64,000 bases of DNA from Leptofilum sp965223285 (GTDB lineage Bacteria; Chloroflexota; Anaerolineae; Promineifilales; Promineifilaceae). The notes below the pieces were generated by a model. It searched no databases. It was not told where the DNA came from and saw nothing but the letters and a program-made list of their open reading frames with translations. Shown here piece after piece: positions 25,383 to 33,398 of this stretch (position 1 is the stretch's first letter; each line of letters begins with the position of its first letter). A program made the translations under genes and the position numbers. The stretch spans positions 1,798,001-1,862,000 of the forward strand of contig NZ_OZ244997.1 in the NCBI RefSeq assembly GCF_965223285.1. The letters run 5' to 3'.

Positions 25383-27101
25383 ATGAGCGAGATAAAAACG
25401 GGTGGTCAAATCATTTGGGAGAGTCTCATGCACGAAGGTGTCGAAGTCGTGTTTGGCCTTCCTGGTGGAGCCATCCTCCCCACCTATGATGATCTGGCAA
25501 AGTATGAATATCCCATCCATCATGTGTTAGTTACCCATGAGCAAGGGGCCTCTCACATGGCCGATGGCTACGCCCGCGCCACCGGGCGCGTGGGCGTGTG
25601 CATTGCTACCTCTGGGCCAGGAGCCACCAATCTTATCACTGGATTAGCCACTGCCTATATGGATTCTACGCCTATCGTCGCCATCACCGGGCAAGTTCCC
25701 ACTTCCCTGCTGGGGCGAGATGGTTTTCAGGAATCAGATGTGCAGGGCGTAAGCCTGCCAGTCACCAAGCACAACTACCTCATCACCGACATCAAAGATT
25801 TGCCAGATGCCATCAAAGAAGCGTTTTATATTGCCCGCACAGGCCGCCCCGGGCCGGTACTCATTGATGTGTGCAAGGATGTGCAACAGGCTTCGATGCC
25901 CTTCAAATATCCTGAAACGGTGAATTTGCCTGGCTACAATCCCAACATGAATGCGCCAGACCCCACGGCCGTTTCCCGCGCCGCCCAACTCATCAATGAA
26001 GCCAAAAAACCCGTCATTGTCTCCGGGCAAGGCATCTCTATTGCCCGCGCCGAAGCAGAGCTGCGCCAACTGGCTGAAAAAGCCAATATCCCCGTGGCAA
26101 CCAGCCTGTTGGGAATTGGCACCTTTCCAGCAACCCATTCCCTGGCCATTTCCTGGGGTGGAATGCACGGCGAAGCGTACTGCAACTACGCCTTGCAGGA
26201 GTGTGATGTGCTCTTCGCTATTGGTGCCCGCTTGGACGATCGCTTGACTGGTGCCTTCGACACTTTTGCCCCCAAGGCAAAAATTATCCATGTTGATCTA
26301 GACCCGGCAGAGATGGGTAAAAACATCACCATCGACACGCCCGTTATTGGGGATGCTCTGCTCACGTTGCGCGCCTTGCTGCCGCAGGTAGAGCCAAACG
26401 AACATCCTGCTTGGCTAGAGCAAATTGCTGAGTGGAAAGCCGACACTGGCGACCGAGACATTTTGGCCCAGGAAACAGATGAACTCATTGCTCCTTACGT
26501 CATTCGCTCCCTGTGGCACGCCACCAATGAAGGGGACGCTACAGTTGTGACCGATGTGGGACAGCATCAAATGTGGGAAGCCCAATATTATCATCACACC
26601 AAGCGGCGCAGCCTGCTCACCTCTGGGGGATTGGGCACGATGGGCTACGCCCTGCCGGCAGCCATTGGGGCGCAAATGGGCTTACCCGATGAGGAAATAT
26701 GGGTTGTGGCTGGCGATGGTGGTTTCCAAATGACGATGGTCGAGCTTTCGACAATTGTCCAGGAAAAGCTGCCCATCAAAATCGCCATCATCAACAATGG
26801 CTATCTGGGCATGGTGCGCCAGTGGCAAGATGTGTTCTACAACAAGCGGCACGCTGGCACCCCCCTGTTTAACCCGGATTTCGTAAAAATTGCCGAAGCG
26901 TATGGCATTCCGGCGCGTGCCGTCACTAGCAAAGATGAGGCCCCTGACGCCATTAAAGAAGCGCAATCTTATGATGGCCCCTACTTGCTGGACTTCCAGG
27001 TAGAAGAGTTCACCAATGTGTACCCAATGGTGACCCCGGGTAAAAGTAATGCCGATATGATTCGTCGCCCGGCAACGGCCGTTTCTGGCAGTGATCAGTA
27101 A
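25383..27101 (+). CDS. ilvB: Acetolactate synthase, large (catalytic) subunit
   Basis: 572 aa. First common step of Ile/Val/Leu synthesis: condenses two pyruvates, or pyruvate and 2-oxobutyrate, with ThDP, FAD and Mg. The catalytic Glu lies in HVLVTHEQGASHMADGYAR; the ThDP/Mg motif GDGGFQMTMVELSTIVQEKLPIKIAIINN is present, as is GMVRQWQ of the AHAS family. Ribosome site AAGGAG. Heads the operon behind the attenuator. Confidence 0.95.
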   Translation: MSEIKTGGQIIWESLMHEGVEVVFGLPGGAILPTYDDLAKYEYPIHHVLVTHEQGASHMADGYARATGRVGVCIATSGPGATNLITGLATAYMDSTPIVAITGQVPTSLLGRDGFQESDVQGVSLPVTKHNYLITDIKDLPDAIKEAFYIARTGRPGPVLIDVCKDVQQASMPFKYPETVNLPGYNPNMNAPDPTAVSRAAQLINEAKKPVIVSGQGISIARAEAELRQLAEKANIPVATSLLGIGTFPATHSLAISWGGMHGEAYCNYALQECDVLFAIGARLDDRLTGAFDTFAPKAKIIHVDLDPAEMGKNITIDTPVIGDALLTLRALLPQVEPNEHPAWLEQIAEWKADTGDRDILAQETDELIAPYVIRSLWHATNEGDATVVTDVGQHQMWEAQYYHHTKRRSLLTSGGLGTMGYALPAAIGAQMGLPDEEIWVVAGDGGFQMTMVELSTIVQEKLPIKIAIINNGYLGMVRQWQDVFYNKRHAGTPLFNPDFVKIAEAYGIPARAVTSKDEAPDAIKEAQSYDGPYLLDFQVEEFTNVYPMVTPGKSNADMIRRPATAVSGSDQ

Positions 27102-27111
27102 TGTCTACTTA

Positions 27112-27144
27112 AGAAGTTCAACTTCTCGGAGAAGTTGAACTTCT
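27112..27144. repeat. 33-bp near-perfect palindrome between ilvB and ilvN
   Basis: 16-bp arms AGAAGTTCAACTTCTC and GAGAAGTTGAACTTCT around a single G. Would form a stable hairpin within the operon transcript. Confidence 0.85.
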
Positions 27145-27177
27145 AAGACTAAGAATAAGAAGAGCAAGGAAAACAAG

Positions 27178-27729
27178 ATGATAGAAAATGGGATGAAACG
27201 ACACACAATTAACGCCTGGATGGAAGATAAGCCAGGCGTCTTGAACCGGGTGGCTGGCCTGTTCCGTCGCCGCAACTTTAATATTGAAAGTTTGGCTGTT
27301 GGCCACAGCGAAACCCCAGGCATTAGCCGCATGACCTTTGTCGCTTACGGCACAGATCGGGATATGCGCCAAATCCAGACGCAGCTAGACAAGCTCATCA
27401 ACGTGACCCAAATCGAAGATGTCACCCACATGCCGGCCGTCAAGCGTGAGTTGGCCCTGATCAAAGTGAAGGCCGACAACAAAACCCGCGCCGAAGTGAT
27501 GCAGCTTGTGGATATTTACCGCGCCAGCATTGTAGATGTAGATATGGAATCGCTCATCATCCAAATTGTGGGCAAGGAGGATCAGGTGGATTCGCTCATC
27601 CGCCTGCTGGACGGCTTCGGCATTGAGGAGATGGTTCGCACTGGTCGCATCGCCATGGTGCGCGGCCAGCACGATAGGGAAACTCGCGGCACGCATACGG
27701 CCGTTCCCACCCAAAATGGACATCATTAA
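27178..27729 (+). CDS. ilvN: Acetolactate synthase, small (regulatory) subunit
   Basis: 183 aa. N-terminal ACT domain (HTINAWMEDKPGVLNRVAGLFRRRNFNIESLAVG) that binds valine, and the C-terminal ALS_ss domain (ELALIKVKADNKTRAEVMQLVDIYRASIVDV). Activates and confers feedback inhibition on IlvB. Ribosome site AAGGAAA. An alternative Met lies five codons downstream. Confidence 0.94.
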   Translation: MIENGMKRHTINAWMEDKPGVLNRVAGLFRRRNFNIESLAVGHSETPGISRMTFVAYGTDRDMRQIQTQLDKLINVTQIEDVTHMPAVKRELALIKVKADNKTRAEVMQLVDIYRASIVDVDMESLIIQIVGKEDQVDSLIRLLDGFGIEEMVRTGRIAMVRGQHDRETRGTHTAVPTQNGHH

Positions 27730-27732
27730 AAA

Positions 27733-27803
27733 ACAGAGATTAGAGACTAGAAACTGGAGATCATGCTTTTTAGTCTCCAATCTCTAATCTCCAGTCTCCA
27801 ACT
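27733..27803. repeat. Inverted repeat between ilvN and ilvC (TTGGAGA family)
   Basis: GAGATTAGAGACTAGAAACTGGAGAT on one side is mirrored by TCTCCAATCTCTAATCTCC on the other. A related copy lies at 33321 between leuD and cimA. Confidence 0.75.
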
Positions 27804-27818
27804 TAAGGAGAAGAAATC

Positions 27819-28823
27819 TTGGCAAACATTTATTACGACAAAGACGCAGACCTTACGCTGCTTGATGGCAAAAAGATTGCCGTGCTTGGCTATGGTAGCC
27901 AGGGACACGCCCATTCGCTTAATTTGCAGGATTCAGGCGCAAACGTGCGCGTTGGCCTCTACCCCGGCAGCAAATCGTGGGCCAAAGCGGAAGCAGATGG
28001 CCTCACTGTAAAAGAGACCAGGGAAGCGTGCGCCGAAGCCGATGTAATTATGGTTTTGGTGCCGGACACCAAGCAAGCGGCCGTTTACAAAGAATCCATC
28101 GCGCCCAACCTAACCGCAGGCAAAACCTTGATGTTTGGGCATGGCTTTAACATTCGCTTTGGCCAAATTGTGCCCCCCAATGATGTAGACGTAAGCATGG
28201 TAGCCCCCAAATCCCCCGGCCACCGCGTGCGTGAGGTCTATGTGGAGGGTGTGGGCACCCCGGCCCTGATGGCGGTTGAACAAGACGCCAGTGGCAATGC
28301 CAAAGCCTTTGCTCTGGCTTACGCGAGAGCACTTGGCTGCACGCGCGCTGGCGTGCTGGAAACCACCTTTGCCGAAGAAACGGAAACCGATCTTTTTGGC
28401 GAGCAAGCCGTCCTTTGTGGAGGCGTAGCTGCCCTGGTTGAAGCTGGTTTCAACACGCTGGTCGAAGCAGGCTATCAGCCAGAGATTGCCTATTTTGAAT
28501 GCCTACATGAGCTTAAACTGATCGTTGATCTGTTTTACCAAGGCGGCTTGAGCTACATGCGCTACAGCGTCAGCGATACGGCCGAACATGGTGACTACAC
28601 GGGCGGCCCCAAAATCATCACCGACGAGACGCGCCAGGCGATGAAGCAAATGCTGCAAGATATTCGCAGCGGCTCTTATGCCGAAGAGTGGATCGATGAA
28701 AATGTAAACGGCCGTCCCTGGTTTAACCAGCGTCGTGCAGAAGCCCGCACCAGCAAAATTGAACAGGTGGGCAAAGAGCTACGGCAGATGATGCCGTGGT
28801 TGAATGCGGTAGAAATTGAGTAA
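27819..28823 (+). CDS. ilvC: Ketol-acid reductoisomerase
   Basis: 334 aa, class I (short) form. NAD(P)-dependent isomeroreduction of acetolactate. Rossmann motif GYGSQGHAHSLNLQDSG; catalytic segment ETDLFGEQAVLCGG. The start is a TTG with AAGGAGA 6 bases upstream, no nearby ATG being in frame with a ribosome site. Third gene of the operon. Confidence 0.95.
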   Translation: MANIYYDKDADLTLLDGKKIAVLGYGSQGHAHSLNLQDSGANVRVGLYPGSKSWAKAEADGLTVKETREACAEADVIMVLVPDTKQAAVYKESIAPNLTAGKTLMFGHGFNIRFGQIVPPNDVDVSMVAPKSPGHRVREVYVEGVGTPALMAVEQDASGNAKAFALAYARALGCTRAGVLETTFAEETETDLFGEQAVLCGGVAALVEAGFNTLVEAGYQPEIAYFECLHELKLIVDLFYQGGLSYMRYSVSDTAEHGDYTGGPKIITDETRQAMKQMLQDIRSGSYAEEWIDENVNGRPWFNQRRAEARTSKIEQVGKELRQMMPWLNAVEIE

Positions 28824-28843
28824 TCAGTAAACGGGAGAGAAAA

Positions 28844-30502
28844 ATGAGCGAAGAGGATGTCGATATTCAGGAAACAGTGGTCATTTTTGATACAACCTTG
28901 CGGGATGGCGAACAATCGCCTGGGGCAACGCTTAATGTAGATGAGAAGTTAGAAATCGCCCGGCAACTTTCTCGCCTCGGCGTTGACATCTGCGAAGCTG
29001 GCTTCCCCATCGCCTCACCTGGCGATTTTGATGCCGTACGCCGCATCGCTGAAGAGATTGGCCCGCTTACCGAGGGGCGCAAAAGTGGCCAGCCAATGGT
29101 GATTGCCGGGTTAGCCCGCGCCAACAACAAAGATATTCAGCGAGCCTACGACGCCGTGAAAGTTGCCCCGCGCCACCGCATCCACACCTTCCTAGCAACC
29201 AGCGACATCCACCTGGAACACAAGCTCAAAATAGACCGCGAGGAGTGTGTTGAGCAAGTAATTAAATCGGTCACTTTTGCCCGCAGCTTGTGTGATGATG
29301 TGGAATTTTCACCAGAAGATGCCGGTCGCTCTGACCCCGATTTCCTAGTGCAGGTGTTAGGCGAGGCGATTAAGGCAGGTGCCACTACGCTGAACATTCC
29401 TGATACGGTCGGTTATACAGCCCCAGAGGAATACGGCCGTCTCATCACCTATCTCATCGAAAACACACCTGGAGCGGACAAAGTTATTTGGTCTACCCAT
29501 TGCCACAACGATTTGGGCTTGGCCACGGCCAACACCCTGGCAGGCGTTCAGGCCGGAGCGCGCCAGGTGGAAGTGACCATCAATGGCATTGGCGAACGGG
29601 CTGGCAACACCTCTTTGGAAGAGTTTGCCATGGCCATTCACACCCGCCCCAATTTTTTCAACTTCACCACCAATATCGACACCACCCACATCACCCGCAC
29701 CAGTCGGATGGTGAGTGCCTACACCGGCATGGTGGTGCAGCCGAACAAGGCCATCGTTGGTGCCAACGCCTTTGCCCATGAAGCCGGGATTCATCAGGAT
29801 GGGATGTTGAAAAACCAGCTCACTTACGAAATTATGCGGCCAGAGACGGTGGGCCTGCACGCCTCCACACTGGTTCTTGGCAAACATTCTGGCCGCCACG
29901 CCTTTCGCGTTCGCTTGGAAGATTTGGGGTATGGCGATCTGGAAAAAGATGAATTGGAGCAGGCTTTCCAGCGTTTCAAGCGATTGGCAGACAAGAAAAA
30001 GGTGGTCACAGATGCCGACATCGAGGCCATTATTGCCGATGAAATTTACCAGCCGCCAGAAATTTGGAAACTAAACCATATTCAGGTGTCGTGTGGCGAT
30101 CACAGCATCCCCACCGTGTCGGTTAGCCTGACCGGGCCGGATGACACAACTTACATGGACGCAGCCCTCGGCACCGGGCCAGTGGATGCAGCCTACCAGG
30201 CAATCAATCGGATTATTGGTGAAGCACCAAAATTGACGGAGTTCTCTATCAATGCCGTAACGGAAGGGCTGGATGCCCAGGCAGAAGCGACAATTCGCAT
30301 TCAGCCAGACAATGGCGACAGCAACTATGGGCTAAATCCGCAAACCAGCCAGCATTACGCCCGCACCTTTAGCGGCCACGGCGCCAGCACCGACATTGTG
30401 GTTGCCAGTGCCCGGGCCTACCTGAGCGCGCTAAACAAGATGCTGGCGGCGAGTACGGAGACAGCGAGTATGGTGAAGCAAGCAGCAGTTGCTAGAGATT
30501 AA
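28844..30502 (+). CDS. leuA: 2-isopropylmalate synthase
   Basis: 552 aa. Committed step of leucine synthesis: acetyl-CoA plus 2-oxoisovalerate. DTTLRDGEQSPGATL and the metal-binding HCHNDLGLATANTLAG motif identify the HMGL-like barrel; the C-terminal about 130 residues form the LeuA dimer regulatory domain for leucine feedback (VSVSLTGPDDTTYMDAALGTGPVDAAY). 20 bp after ilvC. Confidence 0.95.
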   Translation: MSEEDVDIQETVVIFDTTLRDGEQSPGATLNVDEKLEIARQLSRLGVDICEAGFPIASPGDFDAVRRIAEEIGPLTEGRKSGQPMVIAGLARANNKDIQRAYDAVKVAPRHRIHTFLATSDIHLEHKLKIDREECVEQVIKSVTFARSLCDDVEFSPEDAGRSDPDFLVQVLGEAIKAGATTLNIPDTVGYTAPEEYGRLITYLIENTPGADKVIWSTHCHNDLGLATANTLAGVQAGARQVEVTINGIGERAGNTSLEEFAMAIHTRPNFFNFTTNIDTTHITRTSRMVSAYTGMVVQPNKAIVGANAFAHEAGIHQDGMLKNQLTYEIMRPETVGLHASTLVLGKHSGRHAFRVRLEDLGYGDLEKDELEQAFQRFKRLADKKKVVTDADIEAIIADEIYQPPEIWKLNHIQVSCGDHSIPTVSVSLTGPDDTTYMDAALGTGPVDAAYQAINRIIGEAPKLTEFSINAVTEGLDAQAEATIRIQPDNGDSNYGLNPQTSQHYARTFSGHGASTDIVVASARAYLSALNKMLAASTETASMVKQAAVARD

Positions 30503-30507
30503 TTTGT

Positions 30508-30560
30508 TGTAGCTGCGGATTCTTTCCGCGTATTTTTCGCGCTAAGAAAGCGCGGCTACA
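30508..30560. repeat. Dispersed inverted repeat, GCGGATTCTTTCCGCG family
   Basis: TGTAGCTGCGGATTC on the left, GCGCGGCTACA on the right. Other copies at 34976 and 56904. Confidence 0.75.
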
Positions 30561-30566
30561 CAAAAT

Positions 30567-30693
30567 TGTCATTCTGAATGAAGCGCAGCGAAATGAAGAA
30601 TCCCTCTAAACTCCACTGGTTGAGATTCCGCTCTCAGACTATACATTCACTTTGCGACGGTTTTAGGGATGCTTCACTGCGTTCAGCATGACA
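30567..30693. repeat. Dispersed inverted repeat / MITE-like, TGTCATTCTGA family
   Basis: TGTCATTCTGAATGAAGC at left; GCGTTCAGCATGACA at right; about 127 bp. Same family as 5060-5167. Confidence 0.78.
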
Positions 30694-30720
30694 AATAAAA
30701 ATTATGAGTAAAAGGAATTT

Positions 30721-32130
30721 ATGAGCAACAAACCCAGAACCATCATTGACAAAATTTGGGACAACCATGTGGTGATTGACGAGCCGGGCAGTCCGGCCGT
30801 GCTGTACATTGATTTGCACTTGATCCATGAAGTAACCTCGCCGCAGGCGTTTTCTGGGCTGCGCGAACGGGGGTTGGGGGTGAAACGGCCGTCTCAAACC
30901 ATCGCCACCATGGATCACAGCATTCCTACCACACCCATTGGCATTCCCATTCAGGACGCCATCGCCGCCAAGCAAATTGCCACCTTGGAAGCCAACTGCC
31001 GTGAATTTGGCATTCAGCTTTTTGGCATGGACAGTCCCAACCGGGGCATTGTGCATGTGATTGGGCCAGAGCTTGGCCTAACCCAGCCGGGCATGACAAT
31101 TGTCTGCGGCGACAGCCACACCGCCACGCACGGCGCGTTTGGCGCACTGGCTTTTGGCATCGGCACCAGCGAGGTGGAGCATGTGTTGGCGACCCAATGC
31201 CTGCTGCAAACCAAGCCAAAGACGTATGCTGTGAATGTAAACGGCCGTCTCCCCCAAGGTTGCGCCTCCAAAGACATTATCTTAGCTCTTTTGGCTAAGA
31301 TCGGCGTTGGTGGCGGTACAGGGCACGTCTTTGAATATCGTGGTGAAGCGATTCGCGGCCTGACGATGGAGCAGCGCATGACCATCTGCAACATGAGCAT
31401 TGAGGGCGGCGCGCGAGCCGGGCTGGTTGCCCCAGATGATACGACGTTTGAATACATCGCGGGCAAAAAACATGCGCCAAAAGGTACCGCCTGGGATGAG
31501 GCAGTCGCCCGCTGGCGGCAACTACCCTCAGACGAAGGCGCAGTTTACGACAAAGAAATCGACATCAACGCCAGTGCGCTAGAGCCAATGATCACTTATG
31601 GCACCAATCCGGGGCTGGGGATGAAAATCACCGAGATGATTCCCGATCCAATGGGCATCGGCACTATCAGCGAGCGGCAGACGGTGGAGAAAGCGCTGGC
31701 CTACATGGATTTGCAGGCGGGCAAGCCGCTGCTAGGGCATCCTGTCGATGTGGTGTTCATTGGCAGCTGCACCAATTCCCGCATTTCTGACCTGCGCCAG
31801 GCGGCTGAGATTTTTAACGGCCGTTCCGTCGCCGAAAACGTGCGCGTGATGGTCGTACCGGGGTCGCAGGATGTGAAAAAGCAGGCCGAAGCCGAGGGGC
31901 TGGACCGCATCTTTAAGGACGCAGGCGCAGAGTGGCGCGAAGCGGGCTGCTCGATGTGCATTGCCATGAACGGCGATCAGCTAGAGCCAGGCCAATACGC
32001 CGTCAGCACCAGCAACCGCAACTTTGAAGGCCGCCAGGGCAAGGGCGGACGCACCTTTTTGGCCAGTCCACTGACTGCGGCGGCTACGGCCGTTACGGGC
32101 AAGGTGACGGACGTGCGGACACTTTCGTAA
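30721..32130 (+). CDS. leuC: 3-isopropylmalate dehydratase, large subunit
   Basis: 469 aa, aconitase family; carries the 4Fe-4S cluster. Cluster cysteine motifs GSCTNSRISDLRQAAE and AGCSMCIAMNGDQ are present, plus VCGDSHTATHGAFGALAFGIGTSEVEHV. Works with LeuD to isomerise 2- to 3-isopropylmalate, and very likely citramalate to methylmalate in the CimA route. Confidence 0.95.
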   Translation: MSNKPRTIIDKIWDNHVVIDEPGSPAVLYIDLHLIHEVTSPQAFSGLRERGLGVKRPSQTIATMDHSIPTTPIGIPIQDAIAAKQIATLEANCREFGIQLFGMDSPNRGIVHVIGPELGLTQPGMTIVCGDSHTATHGAFGALAFGIGTSEVEHVLATQCLLQTKPKTYAVNVNGRLPQGCASKDIILALLAKIGVGGGTGHVFEYRGEAIRGLTMEQRMTICNMSIEGGARAGLVAPDDTTFEYIAGKKHAPKGTAWDEAVARWRQLPSDEGAVYDKEIDINASALEPMITYGTNPGLGMKITEMIPDPMGIGTISERQTVEKALAYMDLQAGKPLLGHPVDVVFIGSCTNSRISDLRQAAEIFNGRSVAENVRVMVVPGSQDVKKQAEAEGLDRIFKDAGAEWREAGCSMCIAMNGDQLEPGQYAVSTSNRNFEGRQGKGGRTFLASPLTAAATAVTGKVTDVRTLS

Positions 32131-32146
32131 TCGGATTACCGATTAC
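32127..32146. repeat. Hairpin overlapping the leuC stop
   Basis: GTAATCGG-ATTA-CCGATTAC, a perfect 8-bp stem, immediately before the ribosome site of the next gene. Confidence 0.6.
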
Positions 32147-32164
32147 CGACCAAAGGAGGCAAAC

Positions 32165-32647
32165 GTGGAAAACCCAATCTACCAAATCCAGGTACGCTAC
32201 GCCGTGGAGTGCGTGAAGCAGCTTTTGCCGCAGGTAGACACAGCAACGTCGTTGGTGTTGGTGGGCGATCTTTCCCAGTGCCGCTTGTCAAGGCTAGATG
32301 GCGTGGTGCGAGAACCGATTGCGGTGGAAAACCCCGTATTTAGTGCTAGCTACGGCCGTCTCGCCATTCCGCTGAACGGACTGAACAAATATGAGCTCAA
32401 AAATAATTTACTGCATCGGTTGGGCATTCGCAGTCTCATCAATGATGTTCAGCTGGAACGGTACGGCCGTTTGCTTTTCCATGCTCCCAATAAATTTCAG
32501 GAGGACGCCGCTCTCAGCAACTGGTTCCAGCCACACTTTGTGCAGGAACTGGTCAACGAGGGCATCATCACCGTGACTCAATCCGGCATCCGTGCCGCGA
32601 CAACCGTGGCGAAACGGCCGTTCCGCTTTCAATTTACCTATCAATAA
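32165..32647 (+). CDS. Conserved-looking hypothetical protein inside the leu operon
   Basis: 160 aa, between leuC and leuD, with a good ribosome site (AAAGGAGG). Not recognised. No signal peptide or membrane helix. Residues 1-60 are predicted mixed helix/strand (VECVKQLLPQVDTATSLVLVGDLSQCRLSRLDG); the middle has SYGRLAIPLNGLNKYELKNNLLHRLGIRSLINDV; the C-terminal part ends in basic KRPFRF. Its place in the operon suggests a link to leucine synthesis or its control, but this is inference only. It contains three ACGGCCGT palindromes, so it is native. Confidence 0.65.
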   Translation: MENPIYQIQVRYAVECVKQLLPQVDTATSLVLVGDLSQCRLSRLDGVVREPIAVENPVFSASYGRLAIPLNGLNKYELKNNLLHRLGIRSLINDVQLERYGRLLFHAPNKFQEDAALSNWFQPHFVQELVNEGIITVTQSGIRAATTVAKRPFRFQFTYQ

Positions 32648-32653
32648 TTGCTG

Positions 32654-32681
32654 GTAAGGGCGACTCGCGAGTCGCCCTTAC
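32654..32681. repeat. 28-bp perfect palindrome before leuD
   Basis: Left half GTAAGGGCGACTCG is exactly mirrored by the right half CGAGTCGCCCTTAC with no spacer. Could form a hairpin or bind a dimeric protein. Confidence 0.85.
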
Positions 32682-32705
32682 ACAAACAACTTGCGAGAGT
32701 TTTGT

Positions 32706-33314
32706 ATGCAACCATTCACAACCCTTACCAGCCACATGGTGGCCATTCCCACAGAAAATATTGACACCGACCAAATCATTCCGGCGCAATTTTTGAAGAC
32801 GATTAGTAAAAAAGGGCTGGGTAAAAATCTGTTCCACCATTGGCGTTATTTAGAGGATGGCTCGCCCCGGGCCGACTTTCCACTGAATCAACCAACTGCC
32901 CAAGGTGCGCAAATTTTGCTGGCAGGCGATAATTTTGGCTGCGGCTCCAGCCGGGAACATGCCCCCTGGTCGCTGATGGATTTTGGCTTTACGGCCGTTA
33001 TCTCCACCAGTTTCGCCGATATTTTCCGCAACAATTCACTCAAAAACGGCCTCCTGCCCATCATCGTAGATGCCGATACCCATGAACAGTTGCTCAGCCT
33101 AGTGGCTGAAGACCCTAGCACCCAGGTGAGCGTTGATCTTGCCAGCCAATTAGTTACTTTGCCGGACGGCCGTTCCGTCCAGTTCCCAATCGACAGCTTT
33201 AGCAAAACCTGCCTGCTCGAAGGGCTAGACCAACTTGGCTACTTACTTAAGCAGGCCGATGCCGTGGCAGCTTACGAAGCAGCGCATCCTGCCCGCGTGA
33301 ATACCAGCGGCTAA
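32706..33314 (+). CDS. leuD: 3-isopropylmalate dehydratase, small subunit
   Basis: 202 aa. Swivelling domain: PTENIDTDQIIPAQFLK and the substrate-binding GDNFGCGSSREHAPWSL loop. ATG at 32706 chosen over a TTG at 32691, matching the family N-terminus (TSHMVAIP). Partner of LeuC. Confidence 0.95.
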   Translation: MQPFTTLTSHMVAIPTENIDTDQIIPAQFLKTISKKGLGKNLFHHWRYLEDGSPRADFPLNQPTAQGAQILLAGDNFGCGSSREHAPWSLMDFGFTAVISTSFADIFRNNSLKNGLLPIIVDADTHEQLLSLVAEDPSTQVSVDLASQLVTLPDGRSVQFPIDSFSKTCLLEGLDQLGYLLKQADAVAAYEAAHPARVNTSG

Positions 33315-33320
33315 CGCCGC

Positions 33321-33381
33321 AGAGATTGGAGATTGGAGACTGGAGATTTTTCAATCTCTAATCTCTAATCTCCAATCTCCT
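33321..33381. repeat. Inverted repeat between leuD and cimA (TTGGAGA family)
   Basis: AGAGATTGGAGATTGGAGA on one side and TCTAATCTCCAATCTCC on the other; related to 27733-27803. Confidence 0.75.
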
Positions 33382-33398
33382 CCACAGGAGAAAATAGC

